44,761 nt of DNA from an uncultured Chloroflexota bacterium (GTDB taxonomy: Bacteria; Chloroflexota; UBA4733): NCBI GenBank assembly GCA_937967325.1, contig CALBSQ010000250.1, positions 1 to 44,761 on the forward strand. Direction: 5' to 3'. Below, one piece after another: positions 31,481-39,819 of this stretch. Under the pieces are notes generated by a model. It worked only from the letters and a program-made list of their open reading frames with translations. It made no database searches and had not been told where the DNA came from. The position numbers and the translations under genes were made by a program. Positions within the stretch are counted from its first letter, which is position 1; the number at the start of each line of letters is the position of its first letter.

Positions 31481-32578
31481 TTGGAGGCCGAGGAACAGGC
31501 CCAGACGCCCGTTATCGCACCCCAGCAAGGTGGGTTGCTCCCGCCGCCGGCGTCCGGCGCGGCGGTCCGGTTCACTGCAGTCGCGCCGAAACCGCGCCTT
31601 GGCCAGGCGACCGAACTCCAGCATACGTTGCTGGCATGGTACGACTGGCATAAGCGCGACCTGCCCTGGCGGCACTCGCCCGATCCGTACGCCGTGCTGG
31701 TGTCGGAGTTCATGCTGCAGCAGACGCAGGCCGATCGGGTGGCGCCGCGCTTTCTGGCCTTTCTGGAGCAGTTCCCGACGCTGGAGGCGCTGGCGACGGC
31801 GTCCACCGCCGCGGTCCTGCGCGCCTGGTCGGGCTTGGGCTACAACGTCCGCGCCCTGCGCTTGCAGGCGATCGCCCGCGAGGCTGTCCGGAGCTACGCC
31901 GGGCGTCTGCCGGCGGAGATCGACGAGCTGATGCGGTTGCCGGGCGTCGGCCGCTACACCGCCGCCGCCATCGCCTCCTTCGCCTATGGCCGGCAGGCAG
32001 CGACCGTCGACACCAACATCCGGCGGGTGCTGCGGCGGCTGTTCGTCGGCGTCGACGCCGTCGCGGCTGCCTTTGGCGACGCCAAGGCGTGGCAGCTTGC
32101 CGCCGACGTGCTGCCGCTGGGCCGCGCAGCCGACTGGAACCAGGCGCTGATGGACGTGGGCGCCACCATATGCACCGCCCGCCAGCCGGCCTGCCCCTAC
32201 TGCCCGCTGGAAGCCCTTTGTCAGGCGCGGCACGACCAGCTCAGCGGCGGCACGCCAATCGACACGCCGGCTAGCGCCAAGCCCGGTGTGGTCAGCGGCC
32301 GGCAGCCGGAGCGCTTCGCCGGCTCCTCTCGCTACTACCGCGGCCGAATCGTCCGCGCGCTCACCCAGCTCGAGCCGGGTCACGGCGTCCCATTGGCCAG
32401 GCTCGGGCAGCAGATCAAGGAGGATTTCGCCGGCTACGAAACCACCTGGCTGGCCGGCGTGGTCGAGGGCCTAGCCAGGGACGGGCTCGTCAGCGTCCAG
32501 GAGGCGGACGGCGAGGTGACCGTATCCCTGCCAGAAGCCGGGGTTTCGGATGTCTCCCCGGATCCGAACCCCGCCTGA
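31481..32578 (+). CDS. mutY: A/G-specific adenine DNA glycosylase (MutY), no NUDIX-like domain
   Basis: A 365-residue HhH-GPD glycosylase. Core segments are DLPWRHSPDPYAVLVSEFML then QQTQ, LRAWSGLGYNVRAL, ELMRLPGVGRYTAAAI (helix-hairpin-helix) and ATVDTNIRRVLRRL (catalytic Asp). The 4Fe-4S ligands are CTARQPACPYCPLEALC (C-x6-C-x2-C-x5-C). It removes adenine mispaired with 8-oxoguanine. The usual C-terminal NUDIX-like domain, which recognises 8-oxoG, is replaced by an 80-residue helical tail resembling a winged helix (IVRALTQLEPGHGVPLARLG). The start TTG 31481 is uncertain; a 45-residue nonconserved N-terminal extension follows it, so a later start is possible. Confidence 0.9.
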   Translation: MEAEEQAQTPVIAPQQGGLLPPPASGAAVRFTAVAPKPRLGQATELQHTLLAWYDWHKRDLPWRHSPDPYAVLVSEFMLQQTQADRVAPRFLAFLEQFPTLEALATASTAAVLRAWSGLGYNVRALRLQAIAREAVRSYAGRLPAEIDELMRLPGVGRYTAAAIASFAYGRQAATVDTNIRRVLRRLFVGVDAVAAAFGDAKAWQLAADVLPLGRAADWNQALMDVGATICTARQPACPYCPLEALCQARHDQLSGGTPIDTPASAKPGVVSGRQPERFAGSSRYYRGRIVRALTQLEPGHGVPLARLGQQIKEDFAGYETTWLAGVVEGLARDGLVSVQEADGEVTVSLPEAGVSDVSPDPNPA

Positions 32579-32597
32579 CGCGGGCTGATGGCTCGAT

Positions 32598-32627
32598 TTG
32601 GCCGCGCGCCAGGTGGGCCGGTATACT
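32598..32627 (+). promoter_or_regulatory. Promoter of the tRNA-Lys gene
   Basis: TTGGCC (32598-32603), an 18-bp spacer and TATACT (32622-32627) lie 11 nt upstream of the mature tRNA 5' end, a normal distance for a stable RNA promoter. Confidence 0.6.
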
Positions 32628-32638
32628 GACACGGCTAA

Positions 32639-32708
<70 letters not shown>

Positions 32709-32714
<6 letters not shown>

Positions 32715-33404
32715 CCTCATGCCAGAGGGAAGCCGCCCCGTCAAGCGGCCGCTCGACGGGGCGTTTCGCGTCTGGCGTGGGAATCGGTGTTCGACGGGGG
32801 ATGCAGTATGACCGCCGAGGTGGCGCGCCTGCTTCGCCATGTGCTGCTGATCGCGAGCCTCTGCCACGCTCAGGTCAAAGAACGTCCAGGTAGGAAAGGC
32901 GCCGCCATCCTTGCAGCCCGTCGCAGGCACGCCGTACGCCGGCGGCAGGAGCGCCGGACCCGGCGTGAGGATGGCGGCGTAGACGTTGCCGTTGTCGCCG
33001 AACTTGCCGAGCGTGTTGTTGCGCCAGTTCAGCCAGGCAACCGTGCGGCCGCTCACGGCCGGGCTACCCTTCGCATCCACCGCCCGGCAGATCGCAAAGT
33101 GCTCACCGCTTTCCAGGTCGATGCCGACCAGTCCCTCCGGCGTCGGCAACACCAGCAGTGAGCCGTCGATAGCCAAGCCGCTTTCCGCCTTGATGAACTC
33201 CTCGCTCGTACCGACCGCCCGCTGGGAGCCGTCGGCGGGGTTGAAGACCTGGAAAGGCTGACTGGCGTAGATGCCGACCCCGTTCTGCCCGGTGCGTATG
33301 GCCTGCTGCCAAGCCAGGCAGCCTTGCGGCGAGAGGGCCAGGATAGTGCCGTTGGGAACGTGGCCGTGGTAGGGGCAAGGCTGGTGGGGATATCCTGGCT
33401 GATG
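32709..33404 (-). pseudogene. 5'-truncated secreted propeller-type protein fragment
   Basis: An open frame of about 230 codons with no start codon before a TTG at 33176. It begins directly after the TAA of the upstream Uma2 gene and in the same frame. It reads as repetitive propeller strands: NGTILALSPQGCLAWQQAI, GIYASQPFQVFNPADGS, ESGLAIDGSLLVLPTPEGLV, GIDLESGEHFAICRAVDAKG and GNVYAAILTPGPALLPPAYG. This resembles exported PQQ-like proteins that compare stored and current values. The 5' half (signal and first blades) is missing, and the 3' end runs into the tRNA terminator, so I call it a remnant. Confidence 0.6.
32734..32766 (+). terminator. Probable terminator after tRNA-Lys
   Basis: CGCCCCGTC (32734-32742) pairs perfectly with GACGGGGCG (32755-32763), with further partial pairing of AGC and GCT inside, then TTT. 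The T-tract is short. It also lies inside the antisense propeller remnant. Confidence 0.6.
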
Positions 33405-34004
33405 TTAGCTGGAACCCGATTTGGATCCCTCGGCGCCCTCGATCTCGTCGAGCAGGTCACGGAGATGCACACTGAAGCCGGACACGACCGAGCCGGCATC
33501 GAGGAGCTCGTCGGCTTCGACGCGTCGGATAGGGCCGTCTGCCCCCTCGTACACCATCGTCACGCCTGCCATGGGATTGATGTACCAGAGCAGCGGAACG
33601 CCCGCACGCAGCCAGTCGCGTACCTTCTCCTCCACCTCGGCCGCTCGATCGGAGGGGGAGACCACCTCGATCACGAAGTCGGGCACTGCCGTGGTTGCCG
33701 CCGCCCAGACCTCATCTGGGCTCGGCCGCCGCCGAAAGAAGGCCAGGTCCGGTCCGCGGACATCGTGCCGGCTGCCCAGAATGCGCACGTAGCTGTCGGC
33801 GGTCACGATGTACCCGAGGCGCGACGCCCGCACCACCGAGCCAAGGAGGACATTAAGCAGCGCGATCAGCGCGCCGTGCCCCCAGCCCGGCATCTCCCAC
33901 TCCACCAGCCGCCCATTCACCAGCTCCCGCCGTTTCCCGTCGTCTGGAAACAGCTCCAGGTCCTCGACCGAGTAGCGCCGCGTGGCAACGTCGAACGTAG
34001 CCAT
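33405..34004 (-). CDS. Uma2-family (DUF820) restriction-endonuclease-fold protein
   Basis: A 199-residue member of the Uma2/DUF820 family. It has YSVEDLELFPDDGKRRELVN then GRLVEW, RGPDLAFFRRRPSPDEVW (Asp of the PD-(D/E)xK core), PDFVIEVVSPSDRAAEVEEK (E-V-x-S-P-S, then Lys) and the close VRDWLRAGVPLLWYINP. All catalytic positions are present. The family is widespread in Cyanobacteria and Chloroflexota with no firmly established role. I place the start at ATG 34004, within GGAGGAGGG; an ATG 36 nt upstream would add 12 residues. It is the only intact gene in a stretch of gene fragments. Confidence 0.88.
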   Translation of the reverse strand: MATFDVATRRYSVEDLELFPDDGKRRELVNGRLVEWEMPGWGHGALIALLNVLLGSVVRASRLGYIVTADSYVRILGSRHDVRGPDLAFFRRRPSPDEVWAAATTAVPDFVIEVVSPSDRAAEVEEKVRDWLRAGVPLLWYINPMAGVTMVYEGADGPIRRVEADELLDAGSVVSGFSVHLRDLLDEIEGAEGSKSGSS

Positions 34005-34124
34005 CCCTCCTCCATCTCGTCGAAGCAGTGCCATGATACCGGAACCAGCGGAGTTGACGGATTTGGCACGGCTTGCGGTCTGACCTGCCGCCGCGGCGAC
34101 CGACGGCGCCGTGGTACGCTGGCA

Positions 34125-34631
34125 GTGGGCACGGACGGCCCGACCCAGGCTTCGCTGGAGGCGCTCGATACCATTGGTGACACTGTCGCCGGCCTGGCCG
34201 ACACCCTCGAGGCGCCGGACGTCACGATCGCCGTAGAGTTCAACTGGTCGCCCGTAGTCAAGACGCTGCAGAGCGCGGTGCGCGTGGCCGAACGGGCCGA
34301 TCATCCGCGGGTCGGGGTGCTGTTTGATCCGGCGCATTACTACGTGACGCCGACCAAGTTCGAGCATCTGACCGCGGAGACGGTACGTTGGATCAAGCAT
34401 GTTCACCTGGACGATATGCGCGACAAGCCCGGAGAGCTGAGCCATTGCAACGCCGACCGCGTGCTGCCCGGCCAGGGCGTGCTCGACCTGCCGGCCATCA
34501 TCGCTCGCCTGGAGGGATTCGGCTATGACGGTCGATACTCCATCGAGATGTTCAACGCGGAGCTGTGGCAGACTCCAGTGACCGAAGCAGCTCGTGCCTG
34601 CTACCAGAGCTTACTGCCGCTCTGCCGGTAG
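34125..34631 (+). pseudogene. 3' part of a xylose-isomerase-like TIM-barrel sugar isomerase/epimerase
   Basis: About 168 codons match the C-terminal two thirds of a sugar phosphate isomerase/epimerase: VTIAVEFNWSPVV (metal Glu), RVGVLFDPAHYYV (Asp), WIKHVHLDDMRDKPG (His, Asp), VLPGQGVLDLPAIIARLEG and YDGRYSIEMFNAELW (final Glu). Complete members have 260-290 residues; the first 100, containing the initial barrel strands, are missing. Upstream of the GTG at 34125 the frame loses similarity. It is probably a truncated, nonfunctional copy, although the four metal ligands remain. Confidence 0.65.
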
Positions 34632-34654
34632 CCGGCGATAGAGCTGGTGCCGCT

Positions 34655-35262
34655 TCATTTGACGAAGATGCACCCATAGTTGGAGGGCACATCCACCGCG
34701 ACCGGCTGGCCGGCCGCGGCCACCGTGATGCTGTTCGCACCGTCAATCCGTTCCCGATACAACCCTGGCTCGGGGAAGGGTACCGACACCGACTGCTGCT
34801 GGTCGGAGAAGTTGAGGAACACCATGGCGATCTGCTGCGCGACAGTGGACTGGCGGCGGTAGGCTGCTACGCCGTCCACCGGTCTCGAGTCGGTGTTGTA
34901 GTAGAACGACTCTCGACTGCGCAGGGCGGGGCAGGAGTGCCGGAGCTTCCCGAGGATGCGGTAGAGCGGACCAGCGGGGCGCCAGCGTCGTAGAAGTACT
35001 CCCAGTGGACGTTGCGCCGGAAATGGACGCGCAGGTCGCCGCTGTCCGGCAGGACGTAGTTGTCGGCGAACTCCTGCCCTTGCCAGAGCATGGGCGTCCC
35101 ATGGCAGGTGTACAGCTGGAATAGGTGGTCCCGCAGGATCTCCGGGGGGCGGTTGAGCGCCTCGGGAACCTGGATGATCCTGCTGTACTCCCCTGCCTTC
35201 GTCCCGCCCGACGGCGTGAAGCGAGGGAGCAGCAGCGACGCGCTATGGGCGTCGTAGGCCAT
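34655..35262 (-). pseudogene. C-terminal fragment of a GH13 alpha-amylase-type glycosidase, frameshifted
   Basis: Two adjacent frames join into one GH13 C-terminus. The first (35262 down to about 34985) reads CHGTPMLWQGQEFADNYVLP then VHFRRNVHWEYFYD, the last barrel strands of the family. The second carries on as GPLYRILGKLRHSCPALRSR, FYYNTDSRPVDGVAAYRR and the beta-sandwich MVFLNFSDQQQSVSVPF, ending NYGCIFVK. The switch lies near 34980-34990. The N-terminal 400 residues with the catalytic acids are absent. So this is a decayed gene with both a frameshift and a 5' truncation. Confidence 0.75.
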
Positions 35263-35431
35263 AGCTGGTACCGGGCCGGGTGGGGATGGTGATGTTGGGT
35301 GCCGGCTGGAGGGGGATGTCCAGCGGCGCCACGTCGGGCGCGCAACGAGCGTCGTGGTGGATCACGCCCACCACCACCTGGTAGCCATCGCCCGGATCGA
35401 TCCCCGGCGGGTCCGCCCTGGGTGGCTGGTT
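35243..35431 (-). pseudogene. Unidentified protein fragment adjoining the GH13 remnant
   Basis: An open frame of about 62 codons reads like exported-protein coding sequence: GIDPGDGYQVVVGVIHHDAR, then CAPDVAPLDIPLQPAPNITI and PTRPGTSYG. It ends in the overlap with the GH13 fragment, in another frame. It has no convincing start. It may be the upstream portion of the same glycosidase after a further rearrangement or part of another gene. No family assigned. Confidence 0.35.
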
Positions 35432-35606
35432 CTACATCATCGCGGACGCGTAGCTATCATTACCGCTCTGGACGGATACAGTGCGATCGGTGCCGGCGTA
35501 CCAAACGTCCATGCCCGCGGCCATCTTGGTCGCGCTGCCTTTCACATGGCAGTTACACCGGCTGGAGGCGCGACGCCCGGAGTTGATGCCGTCAGGAGGT
35601 GCATCT

Positions 35607-36185
35607 ATGGTCGAGCCGGAGAGCAGTCAGGATGCGGGGGTGTCGGCACGGTCCGTGATCGTGACCCTTGGGCTGACGATCGTGGGCCTCGCCTACCTCG
35701 TCGCGCAGACCCTCGGACTCATCGAGGTCCGGAACCGCGTCGGCTGGGTCGAGGTCGCGATCTTTGCCGTAATCCTGGTAGCGAACTCCCCGTTGTTCAA
35801 CAGGCTAGAGGAGCTGGCAGTCTCCACGCAGGGAGTGACGTTCCGTGTCCAGAAACAGGTGCAGCAACTGAAGACCGACGTGACGGAGCTCCAGTTTCTG
35901 TTCAAATACTTCGTGAACAGATGGGAGCTCCTTCACCTCCAGAAGCTGAACCTGCCCGGACCGTTTGACTACGAAATGTCGCCCGACTTCGAGGGCGAGC
36001 TCCGACACTTGCGCGCCCTTGGATTCATCGACAACATCTCGGGGCGGGGCCTGCGCAGCATGCCTCCCAGCGGCAACCTGAAGGACCATTTCTTCATCAC
36101 GGAACACGGCGTCGAGTATCTGAACTTGCGCGCGAAGCTCAAGGTCGACGCTGAGACAAGGACGACGGCGGGCGTGCCGACCTAG
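35607..36185 (+). CDS. Two-helix membrane protein with cytoplasmic helical/winged-helix-like domain
   Basis: 192 residues; AGGAGG lies 8 nt before the ATG. Two transmembrane helices form a hairpin: VIVTLGLTIVGLAYLVAQTL and WVEVAIFAVILVANSPLF. A short segment with coiled-coil potential follows (VQKQVQQLKTDVTELQFLF). The C-terminal 80 residues resemble a winged helix (SPDFEGELRHLRALGFIDNI then KDHFFITEHGVEYLNLRAKL), as in proteins that end 'lt..G...l'. No named family. It sits 300 nt upstream of hsdM at the edge of the restriction-modification island, where small membrane effectors of defence systems are often found. A defence role is only a possibility. Confidence 0.7.
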   Translation: MVEPESSQDAGVSARSVIVTLGLTIVGLAYLVAQTLGLIEVRNRVGWVEVAIFAVILVANSPLFNRLEELAVSTQGVTFRVQKQVQQLKTDVTELQFLFKYFVNRWELLHLQKLNLPGPFDYEMSPDFEGELRHLRALGFIDNISGRGLRSMPPSGNLKDHFFITEHGVEYLNLRAKLKVDAETRTTAGVPT

Positions 36186-36256
36186 ATTGCTGCCGCGCTG
36201 AAGGTCGCGGAGGATGCGACCCTGCCCTGACTGGCAGTAACACATGCCCACTCCCC

Positions 36257-36285
36257 TTCACAAACACGTAACCGCAGGATAATCT
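36257..36285 (+). promoter_or_regulatory. Candidate promoter upstream of hsdM
   Basis: TTCACA (36257-36262) and TAATCT (36280-36285) are separated by 17 bp in the 313-nt gap before hsdM; the region is otherwise without recognisable elements. The -10 is poor. Confidence 0.3.
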
Positions 36286-36498
36286 TGCACGATCGGGGCG
36301 TCAAACAGGGCGGCCATCGCGCCGCCACGATCGAGGTCGGGAGTACGGGGAAGCTGCAATCTCGCCGGCGGGGGCGATGAGACCGTGCGTCCCTCGGCGC
36401 TGTCGCAGTTATGGTGGTCGACGGGAATCATTTGTATGGAGATGCAGCCGGGTGCGAGTGCTATCGCCTCGCATCGGGACGGAGGGGGTCGCGGCCGC

Positions 36499-38637
36499 GT
36501 GGATCAGAACCAACTGAACTGGATCGCCGGCTTTATCTGGCGAATCGCGGACGATGTGCTGCGCGACGTCTATGTCCGCGGCAAATACCGCGACGTCATC
36601 TTGCCGATGACGGTCATCCGCCGCCTCGACGCGGTGCTCGAGCCCACGAAGCAGGATGTGCTCCGGATGAAGGCGCGGCTCGATGCCGCCGCGATTACCA
36701 ACCAGGACGCGGCGCTGCGGCAGGCAGCGGGGCAATCCTTCTATAACGCCTCCACCGTCACGCTTCACGACCTGCGGTCGCGAGCGAAGCAGCACCAGCT
36801 CAAGGCCGACTTCGAGGCGTACCTCGACGGGTTCTCTCCCAATGTCCACGACATCCTGGACAAGTTCAAGTTCCGCCATCAGATCCCCACCCTGGTCGAC
36901 GCCGATATCCTCGGCAGCCTGGTCGAGAAGTTCCTCGATCCATCGATCAACCTGAGTCCCGAGCCCGTGTCCCATTTCGACGGCAGCATCCGCCTGCCGG
37001 GACTCGACAACCACGCCATGGGCACGATCTTCGAGGAGCTGATCCGGCGCTTCAACGAGGAAAACAACGAGGAGGCCGGCGAGCACTTCACGCCGCGCGA
37101 CGTGGTGACGCTGATGGCCAACCTGATCTTCCTGCCGATCGCCGGCCAGATCGAGTCGGGCACCTACCTGGTCTACGACGGCGCTTGCGGGACCGGCGGC
37201 ATGCTGACCGTTGCCGAGCAGACGCTGCAGGAGCTGGCCGCGAGCCATGGCCGGGAGGCGGCGATCCACCTGTTCGGCCAGGAGGTCAACGCCGAGACCT
37301 ACGCCATCAGCAAGGCCGATCTCCTCCTGAAAGGGGAGGGTGAGGAGGCGGAGAACTTCAGCCACGGCTCGACCTTATCCCAGGACGGCTTCCCGTCGCG
37401 GGAGTTCGACTTCATGCTGTCCAATCCTCCCTACGGCAAGAGCTGGAAGACCGACCTCGAGCGCATGGGCGGCCGGGGCGACCTCAAGGACGATCGCTTC
37501 GTCGTCTCATATCAGGATGATCCGGAGTTTTCCCTGATCACCCGCTCCAGCGACGGGCAGCTCATGTTCCTGGTCAACTTGCTCAGCAAGATGAAGCACG
37601 GCACGCCGCTGGGCAGCCGCGTCGCCGAGGTCCACAACGGCTCTTCGCTGTTCACCGGCGACGCCGGGCAGGGGGAGTCGAACATCCGCCGCTGGATCAT
37701 CGAGCAGGACTGGCTCGAGGCCGTCATCGCCTTGCCACTGAACATCTTCTACAACACCGGCATCGCCACCTACATCTGGGTGCTCTCCAACCGCAAGCCC
37801 GAGCGTCGCCGGGGCAAGGTGCAGCTCATCGACGCCAGCGCCTGGTACCGTCCCCTGCGCAAGAACCTCGGCAAGAAGAACTGCGAGCTGGCCGCCGAAG
37901 ACATCCGCAGGATCTGCGATCACTTCCTGGCCTTCGAGGAGACCGAGCACTCGAAGGTCTTCCCCAATGCGGCGTTCGGCTACTGGAAGATCACCGTCGA
38001 GCGGCCGCTGCGACTGAGTGTCGACCTAACGGAGGCGGCCCGGGAGCGCTTTCGCCGGCTCTGCGTCGTGGTCCGAGAGGAGCCGTTCGCCACGCTGGTG
38101 GATCGCATCGCCGCGCTACTCGGCGCCGGTTCGCACCTGGACTTCAACGTCTTCCTGGACCGCGTGGGGGAAACGGCCCGGCGCCATGCCCTCAAGCTAA
38201 CGGCCAAACAGCAAAGCCTGCTCCGCGACCGGCTCGCCCGGCGGGACGAAGCGGCCGTGCCGGTGATCAAGAGGACTCACCGGCCCGGCAGGGCGGAGCC
38301 CGACCCGCTCCACGGTCGCTACCCGGCGGAGGTGGACGGCCAGCCTCGAATCGTGGAGTACGAGCCGGACCCGGAGCTGCGCGACAGCGAGCAAGTGCTC
38401 CTGCTGGAGCCGGGTGGAATCGAAGCCTTCTTCCGCCGCGAAGTATTGCCGCACGCTCCGGACGCCTGGATTGATGAGGCCGCCACCAAGGTCGGCTACG
38501 AGATCTCCTTCAGCCGCTACTTCTATCAGCCTCCACCTCTGCGGACGCTGGATGCGATCCGCGCAGATATTGAAGCGCTGGAGCGTGAGTCGGAGGGGCT
38601 GCTCGGACAGATCCTGGCCGACACGGAGGCTCGCTGA
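36499..38637 (+). CDS. hsdM: Type I restriction-modification methyltransferase subunit HsdM
   Basis: A 712-residue adenine-N6 methyltransferase subunit. The N-terminal HsdM helical domain is NQLNWIAGFIWRIADDVLRD then VYVRGKYRDVILPMTVIRRL. SAM motif I is VYDGACGTGGML, preceded by GEHFTPRDVVTLM. Catalytic motif IV is FDFMLSNPPYGKSW. WVLSNRKPERRRGKVQLIDA is typical. It is longer than the usual 500 residues because of a C-terminal 150-residue extension (from about RHALKLTAKQQSLL), shared with a long-form HsdM group. GTG 36499 fits the family N-terminus; ATG starts at 36436 and 36442 are alternatives. Partners: hsdS at 42145 and hsdR at 44448, separated by inserted genes. Confidence 0.95.
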   Translation: MDQNQLNWIAGFIWRIADDVLRDVYVRGKYRDVILPMTVIRRLDAVLEPTKQDVLRMKARLDAAAITNQDAALRQAAGQSFYNASTVTLHDLRSRAKQHQLKADFEAYLDGFSPNVHDILDKFKFRHQIPTLVDADILGSLVEKFLDPSINLSPEPVSHFDGSIRLPGLDNHAMGTIFEELIRRFNEENNEEAGEHFTPRDVVTLMANLIFLPIAGQIESGTYLVYDGACGTGGMLTVAEQTLQELAASHGREAAIHLFGQEVNAETYAISKADLLLKGEGEEAENFSHGSTLSQDGFPSREFDFMLSNPPYGKSWKTDLERMGGRGDLKDDRFVVSYQDDPEFSLITRSSDGQLMFLVNLLSKMKHGTPLGSRVAEVHNGSSLFTGDAGQGESNIRRWIIEQDWLEAVIALPLNIFYNTGIATYIWVLSNRKPERRRGKVQLIDASAWYRPLRKNLGKKNCELAAEDIRRICDHFLAFEETEHSKVFPNAAFGYWKITVERPLRLSVDLTEAARERFRRLCVVVREEPFATLVDRIAALLGAGSHLDFNVFLDRVGETARRHALKLTAKQQSLLRDRLARRDEAAVPVIKRTHRPGRAEPDPLHGRYPAEVDGQPRIVEYEPDPELRDSEQVLLLEPGGIEAFFRREVLPHAPDAWIDEAATKVGYEISFSRYFYQPPPLRTLDAIRADIEALERESEGLLGQILADTEAR

Positions 38638-38831
38638 TGAGCGAAATTGGTTACGCGGCGCAGGGGTTCACTGCAGGCCGAAAGACGCCGAGCACCTCAT
38701 CGTTGGGGAGCACACCATGGTTGGCTCACGTTTTCGGTGAAACGAGGAAAGGCCCGCATGGACTGTCAAAAGCCCTGTCCCACACTTACGGCAAGAACAG
38801 TCATGTGATGAGTCATGAACGGCAAATCTGA
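38637..38831 (+). CDS. Small ORF overlapping the hsdM stop, doubtful
   Basis: An ATG overlaps the hsdM stop (TGATGA at 38635-38640) and opens a 64-codon frame of unremarkable composition that I do not recognise. ATGA overlaps after hsdM normally restart translation of the next subunit, so this could be a remnant of the original downstream start left after the insertion that now separates hsdM from hsdS. It could equally be chance. Confidence 0.25.
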   Translation: MSEIGYAAQGFTAGRKTPSTSSLGSTPWLAHVFGETRKGPHGLSKALSHTYGKNSHVMSHERQI

Positions 38832-38845
38832 TGACATGCAGTCAT
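38799..38845. promoter_or_regulatory. Cluster of GTCAT boxes upstream of the DRT-like/AAA module
   Basis: Four copies of a GTCAT core occur within 47 bp: AGTCATG at 38799-38805 and 38811-38817 (12-bp period), then an inverted pair ATGAC (38831-38835) and GTCAT (38841-38845). They end 29 bp before a strong -35. This looks like an operator for a repressor or activator, none of which is encoded nearby. Confidence 0.45.
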
Positions 38846-38874
38846 AGTAAGGCACGGAGATCAGCAAATCCACA

Positions 38875-38903
38875 TTGACTACGGTATGGGAAAGGCCTAT
38901 TGT
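38875..38903 (+). promoter_or_regulatory. Strong sigma70-type promoter before the DRT-like/AAA module
   Basis: TTGACT (38875-38880), a 17-bp spacer and TATTGT (38898-38903) are the best matching promoter in the window. Transcription would start near 38910 and cross a 300-nt leader before the first gene. A second -10 (TATAAT at 39117-39122) without a clear -35 lies 84 nt before the start codon. Confidence 0.6.
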
Positions 38904-39205
38904 AGCGTGCAGTCTTAGAAGTTGGGGCAACGGCATAGAAAGCTGTAGCAGCTGGAGGAGTCCAGCCTGCCGTGGTCAGGCCGTGCGCTTGCCGAAGCGG
39001 CGGCCGGTTGCGCCGATCCCATCCGCGCGCCGGACGGCTGCGCTGCCATTCGAGCAGCCTTGCCGATCACTCTGTGCCCTCTGTCCCCACTCGCCAAGAT
39101 GCTGCGCGTTCGCAGTTATAATCAGTGCTTTCCAGATCCCCGGGCGGGGCTCCGTGACGACGCGGCACAGGCAAGCTGTGTGACAAGGTGGGGAGGAGCG
39201 GTGCA
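38904..39205 (+). other. Non-coding leader of the DRT-like/AAA module
   Basis: No credible gene is seen in these 302 nt. Short frames on both strands are Pro/Arg/Cys-rich and lack good starts. The segment could be a long 5' UTR, a small RNA or simply spacer; local inverted repeats are short (for example CTGGAGGAGTCCAG near 38954). The perfect TATAAT at 39117 offers an alternative promoter that would remove most of the leader. Confidence 0.3.
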
Positions 39206-39808
39206 ATGTTAGCGGCTACCGTATCCGGAAGCTTTCACCGGCACATGCCGGCAATCTACCGCACCGTCGAGGAGCTTCGCGCATTGAGCGTAGCGGTTCT
39301 CTCGCCGGCCGATCCTCGCGTCGTGGACACCCTTGGCGAGTTCCTGTTCGTCGCCAGCGATCCAGTTCGTTCCATCCGGCTCGTCCAAGACCGTCACCTT
39401 GAGTCGATTCGAGCGTCCGACTTCCTCTGGCTCGTTACGCCCGACGGTTATGTGGGACAGTCAGCGTCGATGGAGTTAGGCTTCGCTGTGGCCTACAACA
39501 TACCAGTGTTTTGCTCCATCGAACCAGCCGATCAAACGCTGCAGCAGTACGTCCATCAGGTTGCTTCCCTCCGAGACGCCGTCGATACCGCCGCGTCCCT
39601 CTCGGCGACGAGGCGGCGATACGCCTCCTTTCTCATCGATCCCCACGGCGCGATCCAGCGGGGGCACGATGCCCTGCAACGTATCGACGATGTCTACTCC
39701 AAGCGCCCAGACAAGATTGATGACGATGACGCACGCCAAATCGGCTCGCTTCGACGCAGCGCCTCGGCAGTTCTATCCCGGCTCGGTACGGCGAAGGCCC
39801 AGCGATAG
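39206..39808 (+). CDS. Nucleoside 2-deoxyribosyltransferase-like protein, putative defence effector
   Basis: 200 residues; GGGAGGAG precedes the ATG. The N-terminal strand-turn is VSGSFHRHMPAIYRTVEELR, then VAVLSPADP. The core is SIRASDFLWLVTPDGYVGQS, then ASMELGFAVAYNIPVFCSIE. In nucleoside 2-deoxyribosyltransferases the corresponding 'D....v..d...G.gmElGyA...gk.V' carries the substrate Asp and nucleophilic Glu; here Asp72 and Glu90 fill these places. The fold belongs with TIR/SLOG-like nucleotide-processing domains, so a nucleotide, nucleoside or NAD-type substrate is likely. It lies 11 nt upstream of the AAA+ gene and inside a type I RM locus, so an effector role is inferred. The substrate is unproven. 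Confidence 0.7.
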   Translation: MLAATVSGSFHRHMPAIYRTVEELRALSVAVLSPADPRVVDTLGEFLFVASDPVRSIRLVQDRHLESIRASDFLWLVTPDGYVGQSASMELGFAVAYNIPVFCSIEPADQTLQQYVHQVASLRDAVDTAASLSATRRRYASFLIDPHGAIQRGHDALQRIDDVYSKRPDKIDDDDARQIGSLRRSASAVLSRLGTAKAQR

Positions 39809-39819
39809 AACGGATCGCA

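Noticed and set aside
33324..34124. Long plus-strand extension upstream of the TIM-barrel fragment
   Set aside because: It is antisense to the Uma2 gene and shows no similarity to isomerases; only the part after about 34125 is homologous.
38875..39183. 102-codon plus-strand frame in the leader of the DRT-like/AAA module
   Set aside because: The start lies inside the promoter -35, there is no ribosome site, and composition is Cys/Arg/Pro-rich like noise.
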